From contig NZ_UTHA01000078.1 of the NCBI RefSeq assembly GCF_900582195.1, positions 234,667 through 298,666 of the forward strand: 64,000 bases of DNA, in the 5' to 3' direction. Position 1 is the stretch's first letter. The number at the start of each line of letters is the position of its first letter. This DNA is from Pseudomonas viridiflava (lineage in GTDB: Bacteria; Pseudomonadota; Gammaproteobacteria; Pseudomonadales; Pseudomonadaceae). This document shows positions 17,975-25,473 of this stretch, piece by piece. The translations under genes and the position numbers were made by a program. Below the pieces are notes generated by a model that saw nothing but the letters and a program-made list of their open reading frames with translations, was not told where the DNA came from and did not search any database.

Positions 17975-19192
17975 TCATGCGTCCGAGTCCCAGATAATGG
18001 TGATGTTGCCGCGCAGCCGATCGTTCTTGCCGGGGCGCAGGAGAAAGTTGATTGCCGCCGGTTCCAGCTCGAAATGCATCGCGCCGGGTTTGCGATCCAC
18101 GTACATGCCCGGCTGGAACGGGCCGACCCAGTCGTTGAAGCGCAATGGAATCCTGTTGACCGGGCCATCTCCGGGACCGTTGATACCCGCCGGTAAACTC
18201 ATCGCGACTTGAACCTGAGTGGTATCCCCCGATGGGCTGCCCAACGCGCAGGAGGCCCCCCCTTGAGAATTGCAAAGCAACATGACCTTGAAGCGCGACG
18301 ACGCCGAGATATGGAAGGGTTGATCGCGAAAGATCCGCTTCGGCTTGCGCCCGCTGTCGATCCATGGTGCCCAGCCGCCTTCGGGTTCCAGCGAGACTTT
18401 GTTGCCACCCGGTGGCAGATCGACTTTGAGGGTGTGCTGCACGTCCAGCACGAAGTCCAGGGTCAACTGGTTGTCATCCGGTTGCATCATGTAGCCCATA
18501 TGGAAATCGCCGCCTGGACCCATGGTGTAAGTGATCGATCCGGTATACAGACCGCTCGACATGCTCAACGGGTTAGGGGTCTTTAGCTCATACGCAAAAT
18601 CCAGCTTGTCGAAGTACATCGAGGGAATACGAAAAAGGGTATTTTTGGTGCAGGACGCCTCTACCGGGGTATGCCAGAAAAAACGATAGGTAGTGTCGGA
18701 ATACCCCGCCAGGTCGCTGCCGACACACGGCGTCGGGGCATAAAGCCAACCAGTTTCAGACCTCCAGAGCTTGTCATGTGCCTGCCCGCCGTTCGATATT
18801 CCGGTGAGTTCCTGCACCCGGTCGCTCAGAACATAGGTGGAGCCGATGCCGCTAATACGTACCTCGACGTTCTCCGTTTCCTGGGTCTCCTGATTCGTGA
18901 TCGTCAACCGTCGCCAACCGGCTGGGACTTTCAACGACACACCGTCACCCGGTACGAGTGCGCGGTTTGAACTGTAACGAACAGGCAACTCGATGCTGAA
19001 CATTTTGCCGTCAGCACATTTCCCGGGAAACGCCACGCAATAGCCGCTATTGGGTGTCAGGTTATCGAACAGGTTCTTGCCCGGCTGCGAAGGATCAGGC
19101 TGAAACATTGCACGGATCTCCTGATTGATTGCCTGGGCCGGCGACATGCTCAGCGCCAGCGCCAATGCACAGCCACCTGTAAATATCTTCAT
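17975..19192 (-). CDS. CS1/CFA-I-type fimbrial tip adhesin, first copy
   Basis: A 405-residue exported protein (MKIFTGGCALALALSMS signal, cleaved before INQEIRA). It has the same architecture as the adhesin at 15392-16612, with cysteine pairs in the N-terminal binding half and a pilin-like C-terminus ending GNITIIWDSDA. It follows the usher gene by 4 bp, with its ribosome-binding site inside the end of the usher, so the two are translationally linked. It should initiate fimbrial assembly at the usher and bind a receptor. The second adhesin suggests two tips of different specificity or alternative tips. Confidence 0.82.
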   Translation of the reverse strand: MKIFTGGCALALALSMSPAQAINQEIRAMFQPDPSQPGKNLFDNLTPNSGYCVAFPGKCADGKMFSIELPVRYSSNRALVPGDGVSLKVPAGWRRLTITNQETQETENVEVRISGIGSTYVLSDRVQELTGISNGGQAHDKLWRSETGWLYAPTPCVGSDLAGYSDTTYRFFWHTPVEASCTKNTLFRIPSMYFDKLDFAYELKTPNPLSMSSGLYTGSITYTMGPGGDFHMGYMMQPDDNQLTLDFVLDVQHTLKVDLPPGGNKVSLEPEGGWAPWIDSGRKPKRIFRDQPFHISASSRFKVMLLCNSQGGASCALGSPSGDTTQVQVAMSLPAGINGPGDGPVNRIPLRFNDWVGPFQPGMYVDRKPGAMHFELEPAAINFLLRPGKNDRLRGNITIIWDSDA

Positions 19193-19196
19193 GGAA

Positions 19197-21719
19197 TCAA
19201 CCTGCCTTCTGTTCAGTGGAGGTGACGTCGGCCAGCGTGTCCGGCGTGCAGCGCAGATCACCGATCATCAACACGTTGTTTTCGCTGCGATGGCTGCCAG
19301 CATCGAGGCGGAACTGACACAGCAACTGATTGCCCTGACGCACTTCCAGGGTCGGTGAACCGGCGTTCATTTCCATTGAGAAGAACCCGTCCACTTCGGT
19401 CACCCCACGGCTGGCGTGGTTGATCACGTGATGGCCCTTTAGCGGCCGCCCTTGGCCATCCACCAGCCGGCCGAGCACGGTCAGGGTTTTCATCACGCGG
19501 ACCTTGCGGTACTCCACGCCTCCCTTGTTCAGGTGATATCGAGTGCGCGCCGGTTCAATGGTGGCGGCCGGCACGTTATTGCCTTCGAAGTCGAAACTCA
19601 CCGAGCTGTTCTGATACGCGGTAATCGGGATGAAATTGCGCCCCGGCTTCAACGCCGCCCCGCCCCCGCTGTAATCGTCGGCGCGCAGAACGATGTCGTC
19701 GATGTCCGACTCGACGTCGACAATCATCCCGGCGCCACGCACTTCACTCTGGCTGGTCATGAGCATCTGCTGCCCGCCGACCACCAAGGTGCTGTCGACG
19801 TTGAGGCCGCCGGTAAAGTTGCCGTTGTAGGAGGAGCGCTGGAGGAAACCATCGCCATTGACCGCGTCGGTGCGGAAGTTGGCGAGGCTGGCGACGCCCA
19901 CCCCGTAAGTGTCCGTGAGTGCCGTGAGCGACACGTTTTGCAGGACGTGATCCTGAAAATCCTTGCGCCAGCCGAGCGAGGCGTTGTTGTCACGCGTGCC
20001 GTCGCGGGCCGTGCGCGAACCGATACTGCCGGTGATCTGCTGACCGGGTGCGCCGAGCGCCATGTTGATGCTCAGGTCGACCCCGCGATTGCGCGCATCG
20101 CCGCTGCTGAAACTGCCCGGCCGATCAAAAACCGACAGGCGCCAACTGGCATCGCTGCCCAGCACCATCGTGCGCTGGGTCCAGCCCAGGTCCACCCCCA
20201 TGCCCTCGACATTGCCCTCACTGTGCGAGACCCGCGCGTTGACCGAGCTCTTGCTGCTGAGGCGATGGTTGAGCGCCAGCGATGAATTGCTGGTCTGCCC
20301 GATAAACACATTGCGCGGACGCACCCGGGTGCCATCGGGCAAGGTGTCGTAGGTGTTGGTGGTGTCGAGCCAACTGCGGTTGTGGCTGACGACGATACTG
20401 CCGGCGCCATAGTTGTAGAGGCTTTGCAGATCGAGACCGGTGCCGTAGTCCTCGGTCTTGTAGACGTTGGCATACAGGCTGATGTGATTGGCCAGCGTCC
20501 AGTCGATGGACGTGCCGTATTGCAGTTTTTCACGGATCTGCCGCGCCGACAGACCGAGAATCACCCGTGGGTGCAGCAGGTAATTGACCGAAGCGCCCGC
20601 CGTTGGACTACCGCTGGCCTGGGTGTCCCAGTTGCTCAGCAGTTTCTGTTCTTCACCAGCGAAGACGTTGTAGCGCCAGCGCTCGTCGAGGTTGCGCCAG
20701 TTGTTGGGTTTGTACACCAGCTCCTGGGTGCTGGAGGTGATCTGACCGTCTTCGATCAGCCGCACTTCCACTTCATAAATGCCGCCGGGCAATGGTCGGG
20801 TGTCGAGGGTCTGCAAACCGGCCGGCACCGATTGGGTATTGATCAGCAGGCCATCGCGCCAGATCTCCACCGAGCCCTGACGGTTGGCGGTGACATAGAT
20901 CGGATAAACGCTGGGCATCGGGCTGTTGATCGCCAGGCTGTCGGAGCTGCCGTACATCACACCAACGGCGGTGTCGGGACTGGTGCCGAACGTGCGCGGC
21001 TGGCGCGTCAACCCTTCGGAATTGGGGGTGAAATAACCCAGCCGGAAGAAACTGCCTTGCAGTTCGCGCTGGGTGTGCAGCTCTTGAATGGCGTGATAAA
21101 GCTTGTCGTCCGGACCGCCGAGACGGGCCACTTGCAGATTGAGCGTCTGGCTCCAGTTGCCCAGGCTCGAGCTGGCTTCGAGGCCAAAGCGTCCGCCGAG
21201 ATCCTGGTCCTGACCGCCATTGAGGTTAAGCTGGTTACGCACCATCAAACCGTGACTGCCGCTTTCAGGCTGATCGTAGTAACGCTTGGCCTGAACATCG
21301 CGCTCGGCGTTTTCGGTGAGGATCGAAACCAGCGAATTTTCCAGGTTGTAGTGCACGGCCAGAAACTGATCCGGGCAAGAGCCGCTGCACGTCCCCAGTG
21401 GCACACCGGGCTTGAAATAGCTCGCCCACTTTTCGCGTTCGGCGGGGCCAAAACGGTTTTCGCTGGTATCGGTGAATTCAAGCAGGGTGATGCGATCATC
21501 GCGGGACAACACCACCATGGCCTCACCCAACGGCTGCTGATCAACTTCGACCCGCACTGCCAGAGGCACATCAAAGAAATGCTCTTCGAAATCCGCCGGC
21601 AACCCCTTGGCCTGCGCCAGCAGGCTTCGAGGAGTGGTACCGGTGGAGTCGGACGCCACGGCTACGCTGCCACAAAACAACAGCGCAAGCGCAGCCGCGA
21701 TGGGTGTCATCGGGAACAT
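19197..21719 (-). CDS. CS1/CFA-I-type fimbrial outer-membrane usher
   Basis: An 840-residue outer-membrane protein with a signal peptide (MFPMTPIAAALALLFCG). It has the size and context of CfaC/CooC-type ushers, the 24-strand barrel that secretes and polymerises pilins delivered by the chaperone. Recognisable segments include the plug/carboxypeptidase-like RPLPGGIYEVEVRL and NRQGSVEIWRDG, a long series of amphipathic strands, and a C-terminal carboxypeptidase-like part (TVLGRLVDGQGRPLKGHHV). ATG 21719 is chosen; an in-frame start further upstream adds a charged stretch before the signal peptide. It follows the major pilin by a 113-bp gap containing a perfect palindrome. Confidence 0.85.
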   Translation of the reverse strand: MFPMTPIAAALALLFCGSVAVASDSTGTTPRSLLAQAKGLPADFEEHFFDVPLAVRVEVDQQPLGEAMVVLSRDDRITLLEFTDTSENRFGPAEREKWASYFKPGVPLGTCSGSCPDQFLAVHYNLENSLVSILTENAERDVQAKRYYDQPESGSHGLMVRNQLNLNGGQDQDLGGRFGLEASSSLGNWSQTLNLQVARLGGPDDKLYHAIQELHTQRELQGSFFRLGYFTPNSEGLTRQPRTFGTSPDTAVGVMYGSSDSLAINSPMPSVYPIYVTANRQGSVEIWRDGLLINTQSVPAGLQTLDTRPLPGGIYEVEVRLIEDGQITSSTQELVYKPNNWRNLDERWRYNVFAGEEQKLLSNWDTQASGSPTAGASVNYLLHPRVILGLSARQIREKLQYGTSIDWTLANHISLYANVYKTEDYGTGLDLQSLYNYGAGSIVVSHNRSWLDTTNTYDTLPDGTRVRPRNVFIGQTSNSSLALNHRLSSKSSVNARVSHSEGNVEGMGVDLGWTQRTMVLGSDASWRLSVFDRPGSFSSGDARNRGVDLSINMALGAPGQQITGSIGSRTARDGTRDNNASLGWRKDFQDHVLQNVSLTALTDTYGVGVASLANFRTDAVNGDGFLQRSSYNGNFTGGLNVDSTLVVGGQQMLMTSQSEVRGAGMIVDVESDIDDIVLRADDYSGGGAALKPGRNFIPITAYQNSSVSFDFEGNNVPAATIEPARTRYHLNKGGVEYRKVRVMKTLTVLGRLVDGQGRPLKGHHVINHASRGVTEVDGFFSMEMNAGSPTLEVRQGNQLLCQFRLDAGSHRSENNVLMIGDLRCTPDTLADVTSTEQKAG

Positions 21720-21793
21720 GAACTCGTACTCTGATTTACAAACAAGGAAAGTCCGGCGGGGCAAACAAAGCTGTCTGCCCCGTCGGTGAGCGC

Positions 21794-21807
21794 CACTTTT
21801 AAAAGTG
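21794..21807. repeat. Perfect 14-bp palindrome between pilin and usher genes
   Basis: CACTTTTAAAAGTG lies 25 bp beyond the pilin stop codon. It could be a protein-binding site or part of a processing/attenuation element that lets the pilin be made in excess over the usher. No function can be assigned from sequence. Confidence 0.4.
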
Positions 21808-21832
21808 CACGCTTAGTGCCCGATCAATGTGA

Positions 21833-22324
21833 TCAGTTGCCACCCACTGGCGGCACCGCATCAAAGATCATCGCCACGGCGCCGGTGTAATCTCCCGGCG
21901 CGAAGTTGCTGCCGATGGCGCTGATGTTCAGCGGCGCACGGTAGTTGACGTCGGACTCCGACTCACCCACCACCAGTTGCGGAGTCAAGGTCAACTCCTT
22001 GTTGTTAAGCAGCACGCGCAGATCAATGGAGGTATTGCCGGCGATCAGTTTTGGCTGGCTTTCGAGGCTGGCATGTACCGAACCGTTGTTGTTGCGCACA
22101 TCGAAGAAACCATTGACGTCACGCATCTTGCCGGTGGTCGGCTGATAGCTCATGTCCTGGTCCTTGTTGACCAGATCCGGATCGGTCGGCACAACGTAGA
22201 AACCGTTGGTCGGCACATGCGCGACAAGGCTGATCGAGTGCGACGCTTCACCGGCGGCGAATGCGCCAGTGGAACCCAGTGCCAGAAGAGCCAGTGGAGC
22301 GGCGATTGCGAGTTTCTTGAACAT
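21833..22324 (-). CDS. CS1/CFA-I-type fimbrial major pilin subunit
   Basis: A 163-residue exported protein: signal peptide MFKKLAIAAPLALLALG..AFA, then a mature pilin whose N-terminal strand (SISLVAHVPTNGFYV) serves as donor strand for its neighbour in this family. The C-terminal strand GDYTGAVAMIFDAV is also typical. As first gene of the operon, with a long leader and a strong signal peptide, it is the likely shaft subunit. ATG 22324 is chosen because the signal peptide starts there; the upstream in-frame extension crosses an inverted repeat. The operon runs major pilin, usher, adhesin, chaperone, minor pilin, adhesin. Confidence 0.85.
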   Translation of the reverse strand: MFKKLAIAAPLALLALGSTGAFAAGEASHSISLVAHVPTNGFYVVPTDPDLVNKDQDMSYQPTTGKMRDVNGFFDVRNNNGSVHASLESQPKLIAGNTSIDLRVLLNNKELTLTPQLVVGESESDVNYRAPLNISAIGSNFAPGDYTGAVAMIFDAVPPVGGN

Positions 22325-22360
22325 CGTTATGTACCTGTTTTCTTGATAGGGGGGGATGAA

Positions 22361-22432
22361 CATTGAAAGTTCAAGACAATCACTGCCCGAGTCACCGCTC
22401 GAGTTGAACCAGCTCAACTTGAACTTTCAATG
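22361..22432. repeat. Perfect 15-bp inverted repeat upstream of the major pilin gene
   Basis: CATTGAAAGTTCAAG at 22361-22375 is the exact reverse complement of 22418-22432, with 42 bp between. A smaller repeat (AGTTGA / TCAACT) is nested beside the right arm. The element lies 37 to 108 bp upstream of the pilin start, so it could form a stable leader-RNA hairpin or a paired operator. Confidence 0.8.
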
Positions 22433-22788
22433 CAGGGGCATCATCGGCTGTTGCCTCTGGAAAGTAAGCAAGTAACTTCCGATAACCACGTAGTTAAACA
22501 ACCCCATGACCCGCAAGAAAAAAGAACACAAATCCGGTATTCGAAACAGTAACTGTAAGTTATCCCCTACAGACAGTTTTAGTTAAAAAACCATACAGCA
22601 ACTTCGCTCCGCCAATACAGCAACTTAGTGCTTTTTAGAATATATACTCTACCGCAAATAGAGTGATGACTTTAACTTTCAAGTTATCGCTGGCGACATC
22701 CGCCTGAAAATCACCGCTTGCATTTGCAGGGCGGCTGCCGCTCGTCATCCGAGGTGACCGTTCAGGGAAAAACGTCTTGCATCGTCCA

Positions 22789-22802
22789 TAAGATATATCT
22801 TA
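22789..22802. promoter_or_regulatory. Palindromic candidate operator upstream of padR
   Basis: TAAGATATATCTTA is a perfect 14-bp palindrome, followed nine bases later by a half-site-like TATCTAAA. It lies 35 bp upstream of the padR start, where a PadR dimer could autoregulate. Its core also resembles a -10 hexamer, so promoter overlap is likely. Confidence 0.55.
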
Positions 22803-22836
22803 AGTTGTATCTAAACACGAAGAGAGAAGACTAAAA

Positions 22837-23412
22837 ATGAGAGACCATCATTCCCCCCACCGCGAACACGGCGACGGCCGTGACGGCTTTGAAAAACGTC
22901 CCGGACGCGAGCGCGGCGGCCGTGGCCCCCGGGTCTTTGCCCCCGGTGACCTGAAATTGCTGCTGCTGGCGCTGGTGGCCGAACAGCCGTGCCACGGCTA
23001 CGACCTGATCCGCCAGATCGAAGGCATGTTCGACGGCGCGTACAGCCCCAGCCCCGGCGTGATCTACCCGACCCTGACCTTTCTTGAAGAGAGCGAACTG
23101 ATCACCGGCGATGCCGAAGGCGGCAAAAAACGCTACAGCGTCACCGAAGCGGGTCGTGTGTCTTTAAGCGAACAAGCCGTAGCACTCGATGGCGTGCGCA
23201 TGCGCATCGATGTCAGCAAACGCTCGTTGCGCGGCCATGATCGTCCGCCGGAAATCCACGAAGCCGTACACAACCTGCGCCATGCCCTGCAAATGCACCA
23301 TGGCCGCTGGAGCGCCGAAGAAATCCTGCGCGTGCGTGACCTGCTCAACGACACCGCCAAAGCCATCGTCGACGGCCCCGCCGTTCAACCTGCCCCGGAG
23401 AAAGCCGAATGA
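22837..23412 (+). CDS. PadR-family transcriptional regulator
   Basis: A 191-residue protein. After a charged, Gly/Arg/His-rich tail (about 1-35) comes the PadR winged helix (LKLLLLALVAEQPCHGYDLIRQIE, split by its turn, then SPSPGVIYPTLTFLEE and KKRYSVTEAG at about 38-105). The C-terminal part (about 130-180) is a helical dimerisation region. The His-rich start (MRDHHSPHREHGDG) could bind metal, which would suit a regulator of iron handling; this is speculation. Its stop codon overlaps the start of the siderophore-interacting protein gene (ATGA), so both are translated from one transcript. A palindrome just upstream suggests autoregulation. Confidence 0.88.
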   Translation: MRDHHSPHREHGDGRDGFEKRPGRERGGRGPRVFAPGDLKLLLLALVAEQPCHGYDLIRQIEGMFDGAYSPSPGVIYPTLTFLEESELITGDAEGGKKRYSVTEAGRVSLSEQAVALDGVRMRIDVSKRSLRGHDRPPEIHEAVHNLRHALQMHHGRWSAEEILRVRDLLNDTAKAIVDGPAVQPAPEKAE

Positions 23413-24197
23413 CTGCAGTCGATACCCAAACCATTCACCGCGTGATGCACGAAATCAAACGTCGCAAGCTCGAAGTGCTGCGCGTGGTCGACCTGACCCC
23501 GCGCATGCGCCGCATCACCCTCGGCGGGCCGGAGCTGGCCGGGTTTATCAGCCTCGGCACCGATGATCACGTCAAATTGCTGTTCCCGCAGAACGCTGAA
23601 CAGGCTGCGGCGCTGGAGACCATGGTGCTTGGCGCCGGCAAGGACGATGGACCAAAACCCGAAATGCGCGATTACACCCCTCGCCGTTACGACCTCGATG
23701 CGCTGGAGCTGGACATCGACTTCGTCCTGCACGGTGACGGCCCTGCATCGACCTGGGCCGAGCAGGCCAGACCGGGGCAGTTCCTGCACATCGGCGGCCC
23801 GCGCGGCTCGATGATCGTGCCGGACATTTTCGACAGCTACTTGCTGATTGGTGATGAAACCGCCCTGCCCGCCATCGCCCGTCGCCTCGAAGGCCTGGCG
23901 GCCAATCGCAAGGCGCTGGTGGTGATTGAGGTGGAAAACGGCGCCGAGCAGCAAGTGCTGGAAAGCGCGGCGCAGGTCAATGTGATCTGGGTGTTGCGCG
24001 AGGGCGGCAAGGACAACCTGCTGACCACGGTGAAGCAATTACAGGTGCCCAAGGGCAATCTGTATGCCTGGGTGGCAACCGAAACAAAAGTTTCACGGCA
24101 GATTCGCCGAGTGCTGATCGACGAGCATGGGCTGGATGAGCAACTGATCAAAGCGGTTGGCTACTGGCGCGCCGAAGGCAATCCCGAAGAAGAATGA
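23409..24197 (+). CDS. Siderophore-interacting protein (NAD(P)H-flavin ferric-siderophore reductase)
   Basis: A 262-residue protein of the ViuB/YqjH family. It shows the FAD-binding RDYTPRRYD motif at 87-95, GQFLHIGGPRGS as a second flavin contact, GDETALPAIARRLE at the start of the nicotinamide-binding region and GYWRAEG near the C-terminus. Members reduce ferric siderophores in the cytoplasm to release iron. The gene overlaps padR by 4 bp, so it is likely repressed by PadR and induced by a metal or flavin signal. Length and motifs are normal for the family. Confidence 0.9.
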   Translation: MTAVDTQTIHRVMHEIKRRKLEVLRVVDLTPRMRRITLGGPELAGFISLGTDDHVKLLFPQNAEQAAALETMVLGAGKDDGPKPEMRDYTPRRYDLDALELDIDFVLHGDGPASTWAEQARPGQFLHIGGPRGSMIVPDIFDSYLLIGDETALPAIARRLEGLAANRKALVVIEVENGAEQQVLESAAQVNVIWVLREGGKDNLLTTVKQLQVPKGNLYAWVATETKVSRQIRRVLIDEHGLDEQLIKAVGYWRAEGNPEEE

Positions 24198-24204
24198 GAA
24201 CCCT

Positions 24205-24291
24205 GTGGGAGCGAGCTTGCTCGCGAATGCGGCAGGTCAGTCGACTCAATGCTGACTGACGAACCGAATTCGCGAGCAAGCTCGCTCCCAC
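24205..24291. repeat. REP pair, copy 2
   Basis: GTGGGAGCGAGC-type unit at 24205-24226 and its inverted partner at 24270-24291, directly after the siderophore-interacting protein gene and before the converging membrane protein gene. Confidence 0.9.
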
Positions 24292-24298
24292 ATGAACT

Positions 24299-24940
24299 TT
24301 AACTTCGTACTGACCGCCAGCGGTCGAGGCCTATGACCAACAACCCAATCACCACAAACCCCACCAATATTCCCCCGGCATTCAGCAGCACCTGTGGATA
24401 ACCCAGCACCGCCACATCAATGAACGGATACGCATACGCGCCGAGCAAATGTCCGCGCAGCAAGGCGTAAATGAAATACACCAGCGGATAAATCAGCCAC
24501 ACCGGCAGATGCCGCAACCGCAGCGTGCCTTTCGGTACGCAGAGCCACCAATAGCCAAGAAACAGCAGCGGCATCACGTCGTGCAGCAACTCGTCAGCGA
24601 TAAATTGCCAACCCTGCGGATGCCACAAATGCCGCAGCAGAATGCTGTAGGCGAGGCCGACCACGGCAATGCTAACGGCAATCCCGCTACTCACCCACGA
24701 CTGCAAAAACCAGCGGCGCGCCGCCGATTCGCGCGCGGCCACGGCACAGGTCAGCACCGTCGCCACCAGCGTGTTGGTCAAAATCGTGAAGTAGCTGAAA
24801 AAACTTACCAGTCCGCCCAACAGGCTGGCGCCGACACTCAAGCGCGCAAAAAAAATCAGATAAAGCTGAATGCCCAACCCCGCCCAGCCCAGTACGGCTG
24901 CGCAGATGATCAGGCGACGGCGCCAACAACCGGCGTCCAT
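24299..24940 (-). CDS. Pr6Pr-family membrane protein (six transmembrane helices)
   Basis: A 213-residue protein with six hydrophobic helices (such as LLGGLVSFFSYFTILTNT, WVSSGIAVSIAVVGLAYS and WLIYPLVYFIYALLRG). The FFSYFTILTN and HDVMPLLF segments, with conserved polar residues inside helices, fit the Pr6Pr/FAR-17a-AIG1-like family. Related eukaryotic proteins hydrolyse lipids; the bacterial role is unknown. It is immediately downstream of the VF530-type gene (one base between the genes), so they form one transcript. Confidence 0.75.
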   Translation of the reverse strand: MDAGCWRRRLIICAAVLGWAGLGIQLYLIFFARLSVGASLLGGLVSFFSYFTILTNTLVATVLTCAVAARESAARRWFLQSWVSSGIAVSIAVVGLAYSILLRHLWHPQGWQFIADELLHDVMPLLFLGYWWLCVPKGTLRLRHLPVWLIYPLVYFIYALLRGHLLGAYAYPFIDVAVLGYPQVLLNAGGILVGFVVIGLLVIGLDRWRSVRS

Positions 24941-24941
24941 C

Positions 24942-25172
24942 TCAGAGCGGTCGCTTGGTGCGCATCAGCTTCACGTACAGACGCTCAACCTTCTCCCGCG
25001 CCCACGGGGTTTTGCGCAGAAACGTCAGGCTCGACTTGATGCTCGGATCACTCTTGAAGCAGCGAATATCGATGCGCTCGGCCAGCCCCGACCATTCGTA
25101 ATGGCTCACCAAGGCATTGAGGATCTGTTCGAGGGTGACGCCGTGCAGCGGATCGGGGGTTTGTTCGTTCAT
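24942..25172 (-). CDS. VF530-family small DNA-binding protein (DUF2132)
   Basis: A 76-residue protein with the family's characteristic run: [14 protein letters not shown], then [19 protein letters not shown] and [11 protein letters not shown]. The VF530 fold is a small helical bundle proposed to bind DNA; the cellular role is not established. It is first in a two-gene unit with the Pr6Pr-type membrane protein. Confidence 0.88.
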   Translation of the reverse strand: MNEQTPDPLHGVTLEQILNALVSHYEWSGLAERIDIRCFKSDPSIKSSLTFLRKTPWAREKVERLYVKLMRTKRPL

Positions 25173-25473
25173 GCCAGGCCTTTGGGCGAAGTGAAAATGC
25201 AGAAGCCGCGCACCTTAGCCGAGGGGGTGTTCGGGTGGAAGGCCTGACTTCAAATGTAGGCCAACCTGAAAAGATCGCAGGCTGCGAACCGGCCGACAAT
25301 GCGCCCGTTTGCCGCACTGTTACCGAATTCGAAACGCTGCATGTTCACAAAAGGCCTTTGTCTTTTTGTAACAGATCATTATCCTGCCGCCCTTCCGCTG
25401 AATCGCTTCACTGCCTGCGACTTATTGAAGCACTCAGCTCGCACCCCCGAAAACACCAAGAAAAGACTTAGCC
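25173..25473. other. Intergenic region upstream of oprB
   Basis: 301 bp between divergent genes. The 3' half (about 25350-25473) becomes A/T-richer and should hold the oprB promoter. The oprB ribosome-binding site is probably AAGAAAAGA just before the ATG. No small gene or repeat is seen. Confidence 0.5.

Larger units (their letters stand above)
22325..22836. promoter_or_regulatory. AT-rich divergent control region of the fimbrial operon and padR
   Basis: These 512 bp are visibly richer in A/T than their surroundings, especially 22440-22680. They should contain the promoters of the fimbrial operon (minus) and the padR operon (plus). Two notable elements are listed separately: a 15-bp inverted repeat and a 14-bp palindrome. 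No open reading frame is convincing. Such A/T-rich regions are common targets of MvaT/H-NS-type silencers in pseudomonads; that is inference. Confidence 0.6.

Noticed and set aside
22361..22432. Invertible promoter switch (fim-type phase variation) upstream of the pilin gene
   Set aside because: The inverted repeat is perfect but encloses only 42 bp, too short for a known fimbrial switch, and no site-specific recombinase gene lies nearby.
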